64,000 bases of DNA from Granulicella sapmiensis (GCA_026225395.1 JAMFSR010000001.1:1-64000); one strand, 5' to 3'. Counted from the first letter of the stretch, positions 1 to 11,574 are shown. The notes: generated by a model not told the origin, from the sequence alone. Translations and numbers: made by a program.

Positions 1-2
1 CC

Positions 3-1337
3 TTCGACATCGACCAGGCGGGCCTCGACCTCAGCTACGACAAGCACGACGCCGCCTACCGCGCCATCTTCACCCGCTGCGGCCTGCAGTTCGTCGCCGT
101 CGAAGCCGACTCCGGCGCCATGGGCGGGTCTGGATCTCAAGAATTCATGGTCTACACCGACGCCGGCGAAGACCTCATCGCCAGCTCTGCCTCCGGCTAC
201 GCCGCCAACCTCGAAAAAGCCACCAGCACACTCGCTCCTGTCGAAGATCTCGCACCCACCGCTGACGGTCCCGAAGAAGTCCACACCCCCGGTTACAAAA
301 CCATCGACGAAGTCGGCGCCTTCCTCAAAACACAACCGCATCACCAGCTCAAAACGATGGCCTACATCGTCGAGCACAAGGATACCGGCAGCAAGGAAGA
401 CACCAAGCAGATCAACATCGTCGGCAAAACGCGCGCCGTCGTCGCCTTCCTGCGCGGCGATCACCAGCTCAACGAGACCAAGCTCTCTGCCATCGCGCTC
501 GGTGAACTTCGCCCGATGACGCCCGAAGAGATCGCCACCACCTTCAAAGCCCCCGCCGGCTACCTCGGCCCCATCGGCCTCGAAGCCGCGCCGCATCCTC
601 GCAAGCCCGGCATCTTGGTCGTGCTCGACAAGAGCCTCGAAGGCCGCACCAATCTCATCGCCGGAGCCAACAAGGAGGAGTACCACCTCCGCAACGTGAC
701 CCCTGGCCGCGACTTCAAGCCGACCGTCATCGCCGACATCCGCAACATCAACGAAGGCGAGCTCGACCCCATCGGCGGCCAGCCCCTGCGCCTCGGCAAA
801 GCCGTCGAGATCGGCCACATCTTCAAGCTCGGCACAAAGTACACCGAGAGCATGGGCTCGCGCGTGCTCGACGCCAACGGCAAAGAAGTCACGCCCATCA
901 TGGGCTGCTACGGCATCGGCATCGAGCGCATCCTCACCGCAGCCATCGAAGCCTCCGCCGCGGCCAACAAGAGCCTCTATCCCGATACCGAACGCGCCGG
1001 CGACGCCTACGCACTCTCGCCCGCGATCGCTCCGTTCGAAGTCGTCGTCACCATCACCAACGTCCGCGAAGCCGACCTGCTCGCCGCCGGCGAAAAAATC
1101 GCAGCCGACCTCACCTCCGCCGGCATCGACGTCCTCCTTGACGACCGCGACGAGCGCGCCGGCGTCAAGTTCAAAGACGCTGAACTGATTGGCGTCCCTT
1201 ACCGTATCAACATCGGCAAGAAACTCAGCGAAGGCGCCGTAGAGTTAGTCGACCGCCTCACCAACACCACAACGGACATCAAACTAGATAACATCACCAC
1301 CCACCTCCAACAGCTGCTCCACCCGTCCAACTCCTAG
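3..1337 (+). CDS. proS: Proline--tRNA ligase, 5'-truncated by window edge
   Basis: Open frame runs from the window edge ([45 protein letters not shown]) through the editing domain and [10 protein letters not shown] to the stop at 1337; the listed ORF start at 120 is internal. Confidence 0.93.
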   Translation, partial: FDIDQAGLDLSYDKHDAAYRAIFTRCGLQFVAVEADSGAMGGSGSQEFMVYTDAGEDLIASSASGYAANLEKATSTLAPVEDLAPTADGPEEVHTPGYKTIDEVGAFLKTQPHHQLKTMAYIVEHKDTGSKEDTKQINIVGKTRAVVAFLRGDHQLNETKLSAIALGELRPMTPEEIATTFKAPAGYLGPIGLEAAPHPRKPGILVVLDKSLEGRTNLIAGANKEEYHLRNVTPGRDFKPTVIADIRNINEGELDPIGGQPLRLGKAVEIGHIFKLGTKYTESMGSRVLDANGKEVTPIMGCYGIGIERILTAAIEASAAANKSLYPDTERAGDAYALSPAIAPFEVVVTITNVREADLLAAGEKIAADLTSAGIDVLLDDRDERAGVKFKDAELIGVPYRINIGKKLSEGAVELVDRLTNTTTDIKLDNITTHLQQLLHPSNS

Positions 1338-1368
1338 CCGTTTTCTCTATCCTCTACACTCTGCCTCT

Positions 1369-3864
1369 ATGCCCGTAAAACTCAAAGTCGGCGGCTCCGG
1401 TGACTCCTTCCTCTGGAAGCTCACGCGCTTCGTCCTGATCGTCGCCCTTGTCTTCGTCATCATCGGCGCCATCGTCTTCGGCGCCTACTACCATAAGTAC
1501 GAAGGCCTGGTTGCCGACCGCCTCGCGCAGGGTCCGCTCTTCGCCTCCACCGCGCAGATCTACGCTGCCCCGCAGGAGGTCCGTCCCGGCCAGCACCTCA
1601 GCGCGTCCAGCATCGCCGCCGCCCTGCGCCACGCCGGCTATAACCAGAACGGCAACCAGCTCGGCACATTCCAGCTTCGCGGCGACTCCATCCTCATCAA
1701 GCCTGGCACACAGAGCTACCTCGCCTCCGATGGAGCCACCATCAACACCTCTGACGGCTCGGTCCAAAGCATCACCGCCGAAAACGGCGTTGCCCTCGCC
1801 GCCTACAAGCTCGAGCCGCAACTCATCACCGCTCTTTCCGAAGACAAAAACCGCACCAAGCGCCGCATCGTCACCTACAACCAGATTCCGCAGACGATGG
1901 TTCAGGCCGTCACCGCCATTGAAGACCGCCGCTTCTTCGAGCACGGCGGCATCAACTATGGCCGCACCATCGAGTGCGTCGTGCATGACGTGATCGTCGG
2001 CCGCAAGGACTGCGGCGGCAGCACCATCACCCAGCAGCTCGCCAAAAACTTCTTCCTCACACCCGACAAAAAGATCACCCGCAAGATCGCCGAGATGATG
2101 ATCACCTTCCAGCTTGAGTCACGCTTCAACAAGCAGGAAATCTTCACCATGTACGCGAACGAAATCAACATCGGCCAGCGCGGCTCCTACGGCGTCAACG
2201 GCTTCGGCGAAGCCTCGCAGGCCTACTTCGGCAAGGATCTTCGCCAGCTCGACATCGCCCAGTGCGCTCTCATCGCCGGCCTGATCCAGAACCCCAACCG
2301 CCGCAACCCCTATCGCCATCCGGAGCGCGCGCTCGAGCGCCGCAACGTCGTGCTCGACTCCATGGTCGAAACCGGCGCCATCACCGAGGCGCAAGCCGCC
2401 GCCGCCAAGGCCGAGCCGCTCAACCTCGCTCCGCCCAACATCGACGCCTCCGAAGCTCCCTACTTCGTCGACCTCGTCCACGACCAGCTCGTCCAGCGCC
2501 TCGGCGACGAAGACCTCTCCCGCGACGACCTCCGCATCTACACCTCGCTCGACCCATCGCTCCAGCAGGCTGCGTCTGAAGCCGTCGAAGCCGGCATGAA
2601 GAACGTCGACGAGCTCGTCCGCGCCCGCCACAGAAAGGGAGACACCAACTTCGTCTACCCGCAGGTCGCCCTCGTTGCGCTCAACCCGCACACCGGTCAG
2701 ATCCTCGCTCTCGTCGGCGGCCGCAACTACGGCATCTCGCAGCTCAACCACGCTATGGCCGAGCGACCCACCGGCTCCATCTTCAAGCCCATCGTCTACG
2801 CCACTGCCTACAGCAGCTCGCTGAATGGTACACCCCTCGGCGAAGGCGGCGTCTTCACCGCGCTCACCAAGCTCAACGACGATCCGCAGGACTTCGGCAC
2901 CGGCGGCCAGTCTTACACACCCGGCAACTTCAAAAAAGGCGAGTTTCCCGGCATGGTCACCGCCGCTACCGCCATCGAGAATTCGCTGAACATCGCCACC
3001 ATCGCGCTCGCACAGAAGGTCGGCTATGAAAACGTAGCAGCCCTCGCGCACGCCGTCGGCATCGTTAACGCACGTCCCACACCGTCAATGGCCATCGGCA
3101 CCTACAACGCCACGCCCATCGACATGGCCGGCGCCTATACGGCCTTCGCCAACAACGGCGTCAAGCTCAAGCCCTGGATCCTCGCCAGCGCCCGCAACGC
3201 CCAGGGAGATATCGTCGCCGACTTCGCTCCCGAAGCCCGCCAGGTCCTCGACCCCCGCGTCGCGTACCTTACGCAGTCACTCATGGAAGGCGTCGTCGCC
3301 CGCGGCACCGCCTCAGCCGTTCGCGCCCACGGCTTCACCGCCCCCGCCGCCGGAAAGACCGGCACCTCACACGACGCCTGGTTCGCCGGCTACTCCTCCA
3401 ACCTGCTCTGCATCATCTGGGTCGGCAATGACGACTACACCGACATCTCGCACGACCTCACCCGTCCGCTCCAAGGCGCCGACACCGCCGCACCCATCTG
3501 GGCCGAGTTCATGAATCGCGCCATCCGCATCCCGCAGTACTCCGACATGAAAGCCTTCGTCGCGCCCGACGGCGTAGAGACTCTCCGCATCGACAAGATC
3601 ACCGATCTGCCCGTCGACGAATCCTGCCCCAGCAACAGCTTCTCTGCCGCGTTCCTCACCGGCACCGCACCGCAGGGCACCTGCTCGCACATGGGCGTAG
3701 ACACCCAAACGCTCGGCCAGCAGCTCATGCCCGACGGCACCCCCAAACCCTACGATCCCAACGCCCCGCCGCCGGACCCCAACGCACCCCACCGCAACCT
3801 CTTCCAGAAGATGTTCGGCCTAGGCAAAGACAAAGACCAGCAGCAAGCTCCGCCGCCGCAATAA
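1369..3864 (+). CDS. Class A penicillin-binding protein (PBP1 family, transglycosylase/transpeptidase)
   Basis: N-terminal TM, GT51 motifs (AIEDRRFFEHGGINYGRTI, GGSTITQQLAKNFFL), transpeptidase motifs (RPTGSIFKP SxxK, KTGTSHDAWFAGY). Confidence 0.93.
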   Translation: MPVKLKVGGSGDSFLWKLTRFVLIVALVFVIIGAIVFGAYYHKYEGLVADRLAQGPLFASTAQIYAAPQEVRPGQHLSASSIAAALRHAGYNQNGNQLGTFQLRGDSILIKPGTQSYLASDGATINTSDGSVQSITAENGVALAAYKLEPQLITALSEDKNRTKRRIVTYNQIPQTMVQAVTAIEDRRFFEHGGINYGRTIECVVHDVIVGRKDCGGSTITQQLAKNFFLTPDKKITRKIAEMMITFQLESRFNKQEIFTMYANEINIGQRGSYGVNGFGEASQAYFGKDLRQLDIAQCALIAGLIQNPNRRNPYRHPERALERRNVVLDSMVETGAITEAQAAAAKAEPLNLAPPNIDASEAPYFVDLVHDQLVQRLGDEDLSRDDLRIYTSLDPSLQQAASEAVEAGMKNVDELVRARHRKGDTNFVYPQVALVALNPHTGQILALVGGRNYGISQLNHAMAERPTGSIFKPIVYATAYSSSLNGTPLGEGGVFTALTKLNDDPQDFGTGGQSYTPGNFKKGEFPGMVTAATAIENSLNIATIALAQKVGYENVAALAHAVGIVNARPTPSMAIGTYNATPIDMAGAYTAFANNGVKLKPWILASARNAQGDIVADFAPEARQVLDPRVAYLTQSLMEGVVARGTASAVRAHGFTAPAAGKTGTSHDAWFAGYSSNLLCIIWVGNDDYTDISHDLTRPLQGADTAAPIWAEFMNRAIRIPQYSDMKAFVAPDGVETLRIDKITDLPVDESCPSNSFSAAFLTGTAPQGTCSHMGVDTQTLGQQLMPDGTPKPYDPNAPPPDPNAPHRNLFQKMFGLGKDKDQQQAPPPQ

Positions 3865-3870
3865 CCGGTC

Positions 3871-5430
3871 TCACATCACTCCATCCCACAACCGCAGCTC
3901 CGCCTCCTGCGGTCTGCTTTCCACGCGCATCGGAACATCGACGATCAACGTCTGCCGCTCACCAGCTTTGTACAGCGGCCACGTCGGCATTCCGGGGCCC
4001 GCAGGCGCAGCGCCATTCAGAAACGCCAGCCACGCCGCATGCATCGCCACTGTAAGTGTCGCTTCTCCATCCGCATTCGCAATCCCCTTCAGCGGATGGT
4101 TCCACACCATGCTCAACTCCTCGCCGTGATACGAGAAGTCCCCAAACTTCCCGCTGCCTTCGTGGAACTCCGTCAGATACATCCACACGCTCGCGCTGCC
4201 GCTTACCAGCGCATCCGCCGCGCGCACCGAAGGCACCCAATACTCCTCAGCCGTAACCGCACGCACCCTGCGCTGCTCTTCGGTCAGCTGCGGATAGAGC
4301 GCCGCATACTTCGCTTCCACCGGCGCAAAGCGCTCTTCCGGCAGGCTCATCAAATCCTGCGCCTTCACCGTGCTCGGATGCGGCCCAACAAACACAACGC
4401 TATCCTCGCGGCTTGTGCCGATCAACACCCGCTTGCCCTTGGCCGCGCCCGAGACGATCGCCGCCACCGGCATCTTCTTCAACAGCACACCATCGATCGC
4501 AGGCCGAAACGGACGCGCATGCAGCCACTCTTTCAGCAGCCTGCTCTGCGCCTGAACAATCGCATCCGCGGACGCGCTCAACAGGCTCCCACCCGAGCCA
4601 GTCTTCCATAGCTTGCCAAAGAACCCACCCAGCGCCTCACCCTCAGCCGCCGTCGCCCACACGCGCTCCGCACCGCCGCTCTCAGAGATTCCCTGCACAA
4701 ACAAACTCTCCGCCGCCGGCGTTCCCAGCAACGTATCCGTCAGCTTCGCTCCCGCCGACTGCCCACCCACCGTCACCCGCGCCGGATCGCCGCCAAACGC
4801 CGCGATGTTCTCCTGCACCCACTCCAGCGCCGCAATCAAGTCCCGCAACCCATTGTTCGCACTGCCCGCATACTCCTTGCCCAGCATCGGCGACACATCC
4901 AGAAACCCCAGCACCCCCAGCCGATACGCCACCGTCACACACACCACGCCATCCCGCGCAAACGACACACCATCCGTGCCCGAAGACCGCCCCGACACAT
5001 TGCCGCCCCCATGGATCCACACCAACACCGGCAACCCCTGTCCCTTCGCCACACCCTCAGCCGGCGCGAACACATTCAGATACAGGCAGTCCTCGCTCAC
5101 CGGCGTTGAAGGTCCCGCCGACTGCATAGCCGCCGGAGCCAGCTTCGTCGCCGCCAGCTCGCCGCTCCACGCCGCTTTCTTCACCGGTGCCCGAAACCGC
5201 AGCGGCCCAACCGGCGGCTCCGCAAACGGCACTCCCTTGAACACCCTCACACCATCCGCAACCACCACCCCACGCAGCCGCCCACAAGGCGCATCCACCA
5301 CAGCGGCCGCCTCCTGCGCCAGCAGTCCACCGCTCCTCAGCGCCACAGCGGCCATGGAAGCACGCGCTAAAAACCTGCGCCGCGAGAAACGAAAACTACC
5401 ACTACGAGCCATCCCGATCATGCCGCCCAT
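3871..5430 (-). CDS. Carboxylesterase type B family protein, Tat-type signal
   Basis: SRRRFLARA signal; EDCLYLNVF, GGGNVSGRSSG oxyanion region and GGQSAGA nucleophile elbow. Confidence 0.9.
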   Translation of the reverse strand: MGGMIGMARSGSFRFSRRRFLARASMAAVALRSGGLLAQEAAAVVDAPCGRLRGVVVADGVRVFKGVPFAEPPVGPLRFRAPVKKAAWSGELAATKLAPAAMQSAGPSTPVSEDCLYLNVFAPAEGVAKGQGLPVLVWIHGGGNVSGRSSGTDGVSFARDGVVCVTVAYRLGVLGFLDVSPMLGKEYAGSANNGLRDLIAALEWVQENIAAFGGDPARVTVGGQSAGAKLTDTLLGTPAAESLFVQGISESGGAERVWATAAEGEALGGFFGKLWKTGSGGSLLSASADAIVQAQSRLLKEWLHARPFRPAIDGVLLKKMPVAAIVSGAAKGKRVLIGTSREDSVVFVGPHPSTVKAQDLMSLPEERFAPVEAKYAALYPQLTEEQRRVRAVTAEEYWVPSVRAADALVSGSASVWMYLTEFHEGSGKFGDFSYHGEELSMVWNHPLKGIANADGEATLTVAMHAAWLAFLNGAAPAGPGMPTWPLYKAGERQTLIVDVPMRVESRPQEAELRLWDGVM

Positions 5431-5486
5431 TCTAGCTGCATCATCGCAGACCGCTAAAGGAAGCCAAGCATCTAAACTAGACAGAG

Positions 5487-6155
5487 ATGCCTTCGTCCAC
5501 CACCTCCGGCCGCCTCCAGGCGCAGCTCGACCACATCACCTCGCAAACACGCGAGCTCGTGCAGCCCGAGCGCCTCGCCATCACCGACGACGCCGTCCAG
5601 CAGCTCTTCTCCACCGGCATCGAAGACCGCATCCTCGCCCCCGGCGTCACCGCACCCAGCTTCGCCCTGCAGGACGCTATTACCAAAAAGATCGTCCGGT
5701 CTGAAGATTTGCTGGCGATCGGCCCCGTCATCGTCAAGTTCTTCCGCGGCCGCTGGTGCCCCTACTGCATGACCGAGCTCGAAGCCTGGCAGCAGCTCTA
5801 TCCCGAAGTCCGCGCCCGCGGCGCCCTGCTCATCGCCATCAGCCCACAACTCGTCCGCCAGAACGACTTCGCCGTCCAGCACCACCACCTCACCTTCCCC
5901 ATCCTCACCGACCCCGGCGCCGCCCTCGCGCAACAGTTCGGCGTCGCCTACCCGGTACCCGAGCCCATCCAGGCCCACTATCGCTCCATCATGATCAACA
6001 TCCCCTTCATGCACGGCGATCAGGCCGAGCACACCTGGCGCTTACCCCTCCCCGCCACCTTCATCCTCCGCCAGGACAACACCATCGCCTTCGCCGAAGC
6101 CCACGCCGACCACCGCGTCCGCCCCGACCCCCTAGACGTCCTCGCAGCCCTCTAA
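5487..6155 (+). CDS. Peroxiredoxin-like (AhpC/TSA) family protein
   Basis: VKFFRGRWCPYCMTELEAWQ thioredoxin-fold CxxC motif; typical AhpC/TSA layout. Confidence 0.85.
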   Translation: MPSSTTSGRLQAQLDHITSQTRELVQPERLAITDDAVQQLFSTGIEDRILAPGVTAPSFALQDAITKKIVRSEDLLAIGPVIVKFFRGRWCPYCMTELEAWQQLYPEVRARGALLIAISPQLVRQNDFAVQHHHLTFPILTDPGAALAQQFGVAYPVPEPIQAHYRSIMINIPFMHGDQAEHTWRLPLPATFILRQDNTIAFAEAHADHRVRPDPLDVLAAL

Positions 6156-6158
6156 TCC

Positions 6159-6884
6159 CTAAAACCTAACCCCTAAACCTGTGCTCAAAAACTCCACCAC
6201 CCTAGCCGCACAAGCCTCCGGCTCCCGCTGCAGCAACAAATGCGGCCCATCGAGCACGGTCACCGCCGTCCCTGGCTGGATCATCAAAATTTCCTCCAGA
6301 CACTCCACCGCCACCAGCCTATCCTCCGCCGCTCGCAGATACTGAATCGGCACCTTCACCCGCGCCAGCTCCGCATGCACATCGCACACGAGCACCTCAC
6401 GCACCCTCGCCGCCAGCACATGCGGCTCAACCCAATCGATCTGCGAGCCCACTTCGGTCACCAAGACCTGCGATGCGTCCGAACCCACCAGCAGCCACCG
6501 CACCACCACATCCGGAAACACCAGCCGCAGCGTCCGCAGCGGAAGCATCATCGCCACATCCCGTAGCCACCCCCGCACCGGGCTCGACGCAAACCCCGAG
6601 CACAACACCAGCGCCCGCAAACCCTCCGGCTGTTCCGCCGCAATCCGTATCGCCAGCGGCGTCGAGTACGACTCAGCCAGCAGCACAAACTCTTCCCCCA
6701 CCGGAACCGCCGCCCACACCAGCGCCTCCAGCTCGGTATAGCTCATCACATGGTCACCGGGATAGTGCACCACCGTGGTCTCCACCCCCACCGGCAACGC
6801 GCCCACAAACTCCCGCAACAGCTCCCCACTGCCATCCATCCCCGGAAGCAGCAAAATCCTCGGCAACTTCAAATCCATAGTCAA
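6159..6884 (-). CDS. Alpha/beta hydrolase
   Basis: LLLPGMDGSGELLREF, LLAESYSTPLA nucleophile elbow, GPHLLLQREP C-terminal His. Confidence 0.82.
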   Translation of the reverse strand: MTMDLKLPRILLLPGMDGSGELLREFVGALPVGVETTVVHYPGDHVMSYTELEALVWAAVPVGEEFVLLAESYSTPLAIRIAAEQPEGLRALVLCSGFASSPVRGWLRDVAMMLPLRTLRLVFPDVVVRWLLVGSDASQVLVTEVGSQIDWVEPHVLAARVREVLVCDVHAELARVKVPIQYLRAAEDRLVAVECLEEILMIQPGTAVTVLDGPHLLLQREPEACAARVVEFLSTGLGVRF

Positions 6885-7039
6885 CGATACGACGCAAACT
6901 CAACTTTGGTCTCGCCCCCGAGACTTCAACCAAACCTCGACGGGCCTATCAACGCTGACGCTGGATGTTCCGACTGCCCTTTTAGTCAACCCGGCGAAAC
7001 GCCGGGGGCATCTTGCTATTGAGTGGGCAAAAATATAAC

Positions 7040-7068
7040 TTGACACTGCCTCAGGCTGTCTGTATAGG
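7040..7068 (+). promoter_or_regulatory. Sigma70-type promoter candidate
   Basis: TTGACA (7040-7045), 17-nt spacer, TATAGG (7063-7068), about 50 bp before the ATG at 7119. Confidence 0.6.
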
Positions 7069-7118
7069 TTCGCTATCAGCATCGGCTAGCTATTTCATCG
7101 TTGAGCAAGAGGTGGCAG

Positions 7119-8822
7119 ATGATCGATTATTTTTCCCACGTTTCCGCGTTGCGGGTGTGCCTGCAGGCACTCAAAACTTCCCCCCCAACCGATCCAGCAC
7201 ACAAAAAGGCCGTCCCTGAAGCCCTGGACGCCGCAGCCGCGCAGCCCGGCGCTGCCATCCTCGGTACACTGGTGGACCATCTCCTCCAGTACTCCCAAAG
7301 CGCGACGTCGGTCGAGATAGGCATCCTAACCAAAGCTGCCGCTCTCTTCGCGGACGGCCTCTCGATCCTCAACAAATTCGCCGCCATCCGCCCCGGCTTG
7401 GAAACAGGCGTGACGACCCCGAACGCTCCCGGCGCCCTGGCCGCCTACAACGCAGCCCTGGCTGAGCTTCCCGGGCTGCAAACCGATCTTCAAAACATCT
7501 ATACCAAGCTTGAGGCCTTCCAGGCCACCTTCTCCGGTAACTGGATAGCGCCCGTCGGTCAGCAGCAAGGCACGCCTGTACTTCAGTGGGACTGGCGCGA
7601 CGTCTTTCTGGCGCGCCGCACGACCGCGTTTGTCGCCAGCACGCAGAAGCTCGCTGCGACCAGCCGGCAGCTGGCCTTCGCCTTAGGAACTCTGGCCGGC
7701 GCAGCGGGCAACATCATCGGCAGCGGATACCTGAACGCCGTGGTCGGCGGCCCGCGGCGCTCCCATACCCTGCGCCACCGCCTCGCTGCTTACTCAGTCG
7801 GCGCCTGGCTGCGCGATAACGAGCATGCCCTGGCAAGCACACTCGCCGACATCCGGCACGCTCTTACCTTCGGGGAGACAGGGACGCTTACGCTGCCTAG
7901 CGACCTCAAGACATTGGCTCACGACGCGCTCGAAAAGGCCTATCCCACCGGCACACAACCGCTTCCCGACCTGGAAACCGGATACACCAATCTTATGGAG
8001 CACCTGAAGCTGCTCGGAGAGTTCACCCTTCCTCCAGTCCCGGCGCCGATGAGCAACGCGCTCACCAGCAAGATGATTCAAGCGGGGGTCAGTCCGGGCG
8101 TTATCGACCTCGTCGGTGGCGCCGTTAGCGGCATCGGCACGAACTACCCTCAGATCGGCTCGCACGAAAACGCGGGCGGCGTTTGCCTGACACTTCTGTC
8201 CTGGTTGTTCTTCCCTCCGAGCCTGGTCATCGCTATCGACGACGCTCTAGGCGGCGGAGAGGGTCCTGATCCTTCCGTCGGCGTCAGCTCTTCAGGGTTG
8301 ACGGCGATAGGCTCATCGGTAAGCGGGCTTTCGGCCGTCAACTCTCTCTATGGGTTGGCCACCAGCTTCTGGCAGGCCCTGGCCGCGGCTCGCACCGCTC
8401 TCGTGCTCCGCGGACTGCTCTATCCCAACCCCGACGACCTCAGCAGCCCAACCTTCGCTCAGTTCGTCTCGATACCTGGCATACTCACCCGCGGCTATCC
8501 TCTGCTCTCCATGCCAGCCACCGACGATGGCACGGCGTGGCCAACCAGCGCCATTGAGACACCAGTACAGATCCCGGCGCCCTTCGCCGTCTCGTCTGCG
8601 CCGTCGGTATTTCTGACCGGCGCGACAGACAGCGTCTCCGCAACCAGCTCCAAGCTATGGGAAGACATGATCGAGTTCCCCGGTCGCGACCTTCCTGGGA
8701 GCGCGAACCTCAATCTGGATGCCGACCGCGGCTTTGCTGCCCATTGCTGGGCGTTGGATGCAGGCTCAACCATCACCACCCCTCCAGTTCTCACCACGGC
8801 CCTGCCCTACACCGGTATCTAG
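7119..8822 (+). CDS. Hypothetical protein, ORF of two-gene cassette
   Basis: ORF listed from TTG 7101, but ATG 7119 is preceded by AAGAGG; Ala/Gly/Leu-rich with several hydrophobic stretches; no family recognised. Confidence 0.75.
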   Translation: MIDYFSHVSALRVCLQALKTSPPTDPAHKKAVPEALDAAAAQPGAAILGTLVDHLLQYSQSATSVEIGILTKAAALFADGLSILNKFAAIRPGLETGVTTPNAPGALAAYNAALAELPGLQTDLQNIYTKLEAFQATFSGNWIAPVGQQQGTPVLQWDWRDVFLARRTTAFVASTQKLAATSRQLAFALGTLAGAAGNIIGSGYLNAVVGGPRRSHTLRHRLAAYSVGAWLRDNEHALASTLADIRHALTFGETGTLTLPSDLKTLAHDALEKAYPTGTQPLPDLETGYTNLMEHLKLLGEFTLPPVPAPMSNALTSKMIQAGVSPGVIDLVGGAVSGIGTNYPQIGSHENAGGVCLTLLSWLFFPPSLVIAIDDALGGGEGPDPSVGVSSSGLTAIGSSVSGLSAVNSLYGLATSFWQALAAARTALVLRGLLYPNPDDLSSPTFAQFVSIPGILTRGYPLLSMPATDDGTAWPTSAIETPVQIPAPFAVSSAPSVFLTGATDSVSATSSKLWEDMIEFPGRDLPGSANLNLDADRGFAAHCWALDAGSTITTPPVLTTALPYTGI

Positions 8823-8924
8823 CGCAGTGACCTCTTCGCGCCTCACTGGAAGTTGTCGTCTGCAATACGGGCCCCCGGCGAGCGTTCTTTTCAAACTCAT
8901 CCCACAAAGCAGAGGAGCGAACCG

Positions 8925-9779
8925 ATGAGCAACGGAGTTAAAGGTGGTGGAGGAAAAGGCAATCAGCCAGGGACATATCTGGTCATTCCCTACTACAGCG
9001 GCGACGAGGGCGTCCGGCCGCTCCCCTCCTCCTTTCCGTTCTGGATGTGCAGCTCCATCAACATTAACGGAAGCCCCTACGCCGGCCAGCAGCTCCCTGT
9101 CGGTGAAACCGTCGAACTCACCATGGACGCCATTAACTACGGTTCACTCACAGTGCCGGCGCTCTGCCTGTTCTTCTGGGCCAATCCGACAACCAGCTTC
9201 ACCAACACCAGCGTTCAGCTCATCGGCCAGGCGCCGCTGACGCTCGCAACCGATGTCCTCGGCACAACAACGCCTGTCCCCTGGACCGTTCCCACAGGCA
9301 CCCCTGCGCACATCTGCCTGCTGGCCGAGATCAACGCGACCGCCGATCCCGCCTCAGGAACCTACAACGCCGCATCCGACCGCCACTACGGCCAACAGAA
9401 CGTCCAGCTGGCCTCCGCCACCCCCGGCGGACACATCAAGATCGGCTTCAGAATGGCCAACGGCAAAGCAACCGCAGCCCGCTTCCGCCTGGAAGTCACC
9501 CACGTGCTCATCAACCACCCAGTGTTTCGGCCGGTAATCGCTGAGAACGCCTTGCTGGTTCACGCAGAGGAGATCCACCTAAGCCGCACCCTGGCGGAGC
9601 CAATCGGCCCCACACTGCATGCGGACCTGGCCGCCGGCGAACTGCTGGAGCTGGAACTAAACGCACGAGTCCCACTCGACGCAACCCCAGGGTCGACGAT
9701 CGTCCTTCAACTAGCCCAATACGAAGAGGACGGCCAGGAACCGGTGGGAGGCTTAGGCGTAATAGTCCACGTTGTTTGA
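8925..9779 (+). CDS. Hypothetical protein with Ig-like/CARDB-like beta-sandwich character
   Basis: ATG 8925 preceded by AGAGGAG; motifs such as LPVGETVELTMDAINYGSLTVPAL and SDRHYGQQNVQL; beta-rich. Confidence 0.7.
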   Translation: MSNGVKGGGGKGNQPGTYLVIPYYSGDEGVRPLPSSFPFWMCSSININGSPYAGQQLPVGETVELTMDAINYGSLTVPALCLFFWANPTTSFTNTSVQLIGQAPLTLATDVLGTTTPVPWTVPTGTPAHICLLAEINATADPASGTYNAASDRHYGQQNVQLASATPGGHIKIGFRMANGKATAARFRLEVTHVLINHPVFRPVIAENALLVHAEEIHLSRTLAEPIGPTLHADLAAGELLELELNARVPLDATPGSTIVLQLAQYEEDGQEPVGGLGVIVHVV

Positions 9780-9932
9780 TTCCCCAACCGCAGGCAAGTC
9801 CAGGCCTAAGCCTTTATCCTTCGGACTATTAGCCCAAAGAGTACGGGAGCGGAAGGTTGGGAGTTCCCGCAAACCGCCTCCCCGCTTCTCTCCATATTCA
9901 CGACAATGCTCTAATGTCATTGAACAGGAGAG

Positions 9933-11573
9933 ATGTCCCAAATGAGTGAAACCGTAACCCCTCTCGCCGCCCGCCCAGCCTGGAAAGCCCTTGCCGCCCA
10001 CGCCGAGGCCATCAAGCCCCTTCAGCTCCGCCAGCTCTTCAAAGACGACCCCGCCCGCGGCACCCGCCTAACCGCCGAAGCCGTCGGCCTCTTCCTCGAC
10101 TACTCCAAAAATCGCGTCACCGACGAAACCCTCAAGCTCCTCCTCGAGCTCGCCGAACAATCCGGCCTCAAACAGCACATCGAAGCCATGTTCACCGGCC
10201 AGAAGATCAACACCACCGAAAACCGCGCCGTGCTGCACGTAGCCCTTCGCGCACCCAAATCCGAGTCGATCAAGGTCGACGGCGAAGACGTCGTTCCCGC
10301 CGTACACGAAGTCCTCGACAAGATGTCCGCCTTCTCCGACAAGGTCCGCAGCGGCAACTGGCTCGGCTACACCGGCAAGCCCATCCGGAACATCGTCAAC
10401 ATCGGCATCGGCGGCTCCGATCTCGGCCCGGTCATGGCATACGAAGCCCTCCGCCACTACTCGAAGCGCGAGTTCACCTTCCGCTTCGTCTCCAACGTCG
10501 ATGGCACCGACTTCGCCGAAGCCGTCCGCGATCTCGACCCCGAAGAGACCCTCTTCCTCGTCGCCTCCAAGACCTTCACCACGCTCGAGACCATGACCAA
10601 CGCACACTCCGCGCGGGAGTGGACGCTCGCCAAGCTGAAGCAGACAGAGGCCATCGCCAACCACTTCGTCGCGCTCTCCACCAACACCGAGCTCGTCGCC
10701 AAGTTCGGCATCGACACCGCCAACATGTTCGGCTTCTGGGACTGGGTCGGCGGACGCTACTCCATGGACTCCGCCATCGGCCTCAGCACCATGATCGCCA
10801 TCGGCCCGGACAACTTCCGCAAGATGCTCGCCGGCTTCCACGCCATGGATGTCCACTTCCGCACCACACCCTTCGCCCAGAACCTCCCGGTCCTGCTCGG
10901 TCTGCTCACCGTTTGGTACACCGACTTCTTCGACGCCCAGACCGTCGCCATCCTTCCCTACGAGCAGTACCTCAAGCGCTTCCCCGCATACCTCCAGCAG
11001 CTCACCATGGAGTCCAACGGCAAGCACGTCACACTCTCCGGCGAGCACGTCCAGACCGAGACCGGCCCAATCTACTGGGGCGAACCCGGCACCAACGGCC
11101 AGCACAGCTTCTACCAGCTCATCCATCAGGGAACGCGCCTCATCCCCTGCGACTTCATCGGCTTCGCAAAGTCCCTCAACCCCCTCGGACGCCACCATGA
11201 CATGCTGATGGCCAACGTCTTCGCCCAGGCTGAAGCCCTCGCCTTCGGCAAGACCGCCGAAGAGGTCAAGGCCGAAGGCGTCCCCGATGCCCTCGGCCCC
11301 CACAAGGTCTTCGAAGGCAACCGCCCCTCGAACGTCATCCTCGCCCAGAAGCTCACCCCCGAGCTGCTCGGCTCGCTGATCGCCCTCTACGAGCACTCCG
11401 TCTTCACCCAGGGCACCATCTGGTCCATCGACTCCTTCGACCAGTGGGGTGTGGAACTGGGGAAGGTGCTCGCGACAAAGATCCTTGGCGAGATTGAAGC
11501 TTCCGTAGAACCGGCAAGCACGCATGACACGTCGACCACGAACCTGATCAAGCGGTATCGCAGCACAAAGTAG
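9933..11573 (+). CDS. pgi: Glucose-6-phosphate isomerase
   Basis: [69 protein letters not shown]. Confidence 0.97.
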   Translation: MSQMSETVTPLAARPAWKALAAHAEAIKPLQLRQLFKDDPARGTRLTAEAVGLFLDYSKNRVTDETLKLLLELAEQSGLKQHIEAMFTGQKINTTENRAVLHVALRAPKSESIKVDGEDVVPAVHEVLDKMSAFSDKVRSGNWLGYTGKPIRNIVNIGIGGSDLGPVMAYEALRHYSKREFTFRFVSNVDGTDFAEAVRDLDPEETLFLVASKTFTTLETMTNAHSAREWTLAKLKQTEAIANHFVALSTNTELVAKFGIDTANMFGFWDWVGGRYSMDSAIGLSTMIAIGPDNFRKMLAGFHAMDVHFRTTPFAQNLPVLLGLLTVWYTDFFDAQTVAILPYEQYLKRFPAYLQQLTMESNGKHVTLSGEHVQTETGPIYWGEPGTNGQHSFYQLIHQGTRLIPCDFIGFAKSLNPLGRHHDMLMANVFAQAEALAFGKTAEEVKAEGVPDALGPHKVFEGNRPSNVILAQKLTPELLGSLIALYEHSVFTQGTIWSIDSFDQWGVELGKVLATKILGEIEASVEPASTHDTSTTNLIKRYRSTK

Positions 11574-11574
11574 T

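Noticed and set aside
6990-7006. CCCGGCG-AAA-CGCCGGG hairpin as a terminator
   Set aside because: No T-tract follows and the gene upstream is on the opposite strand; function unclear.
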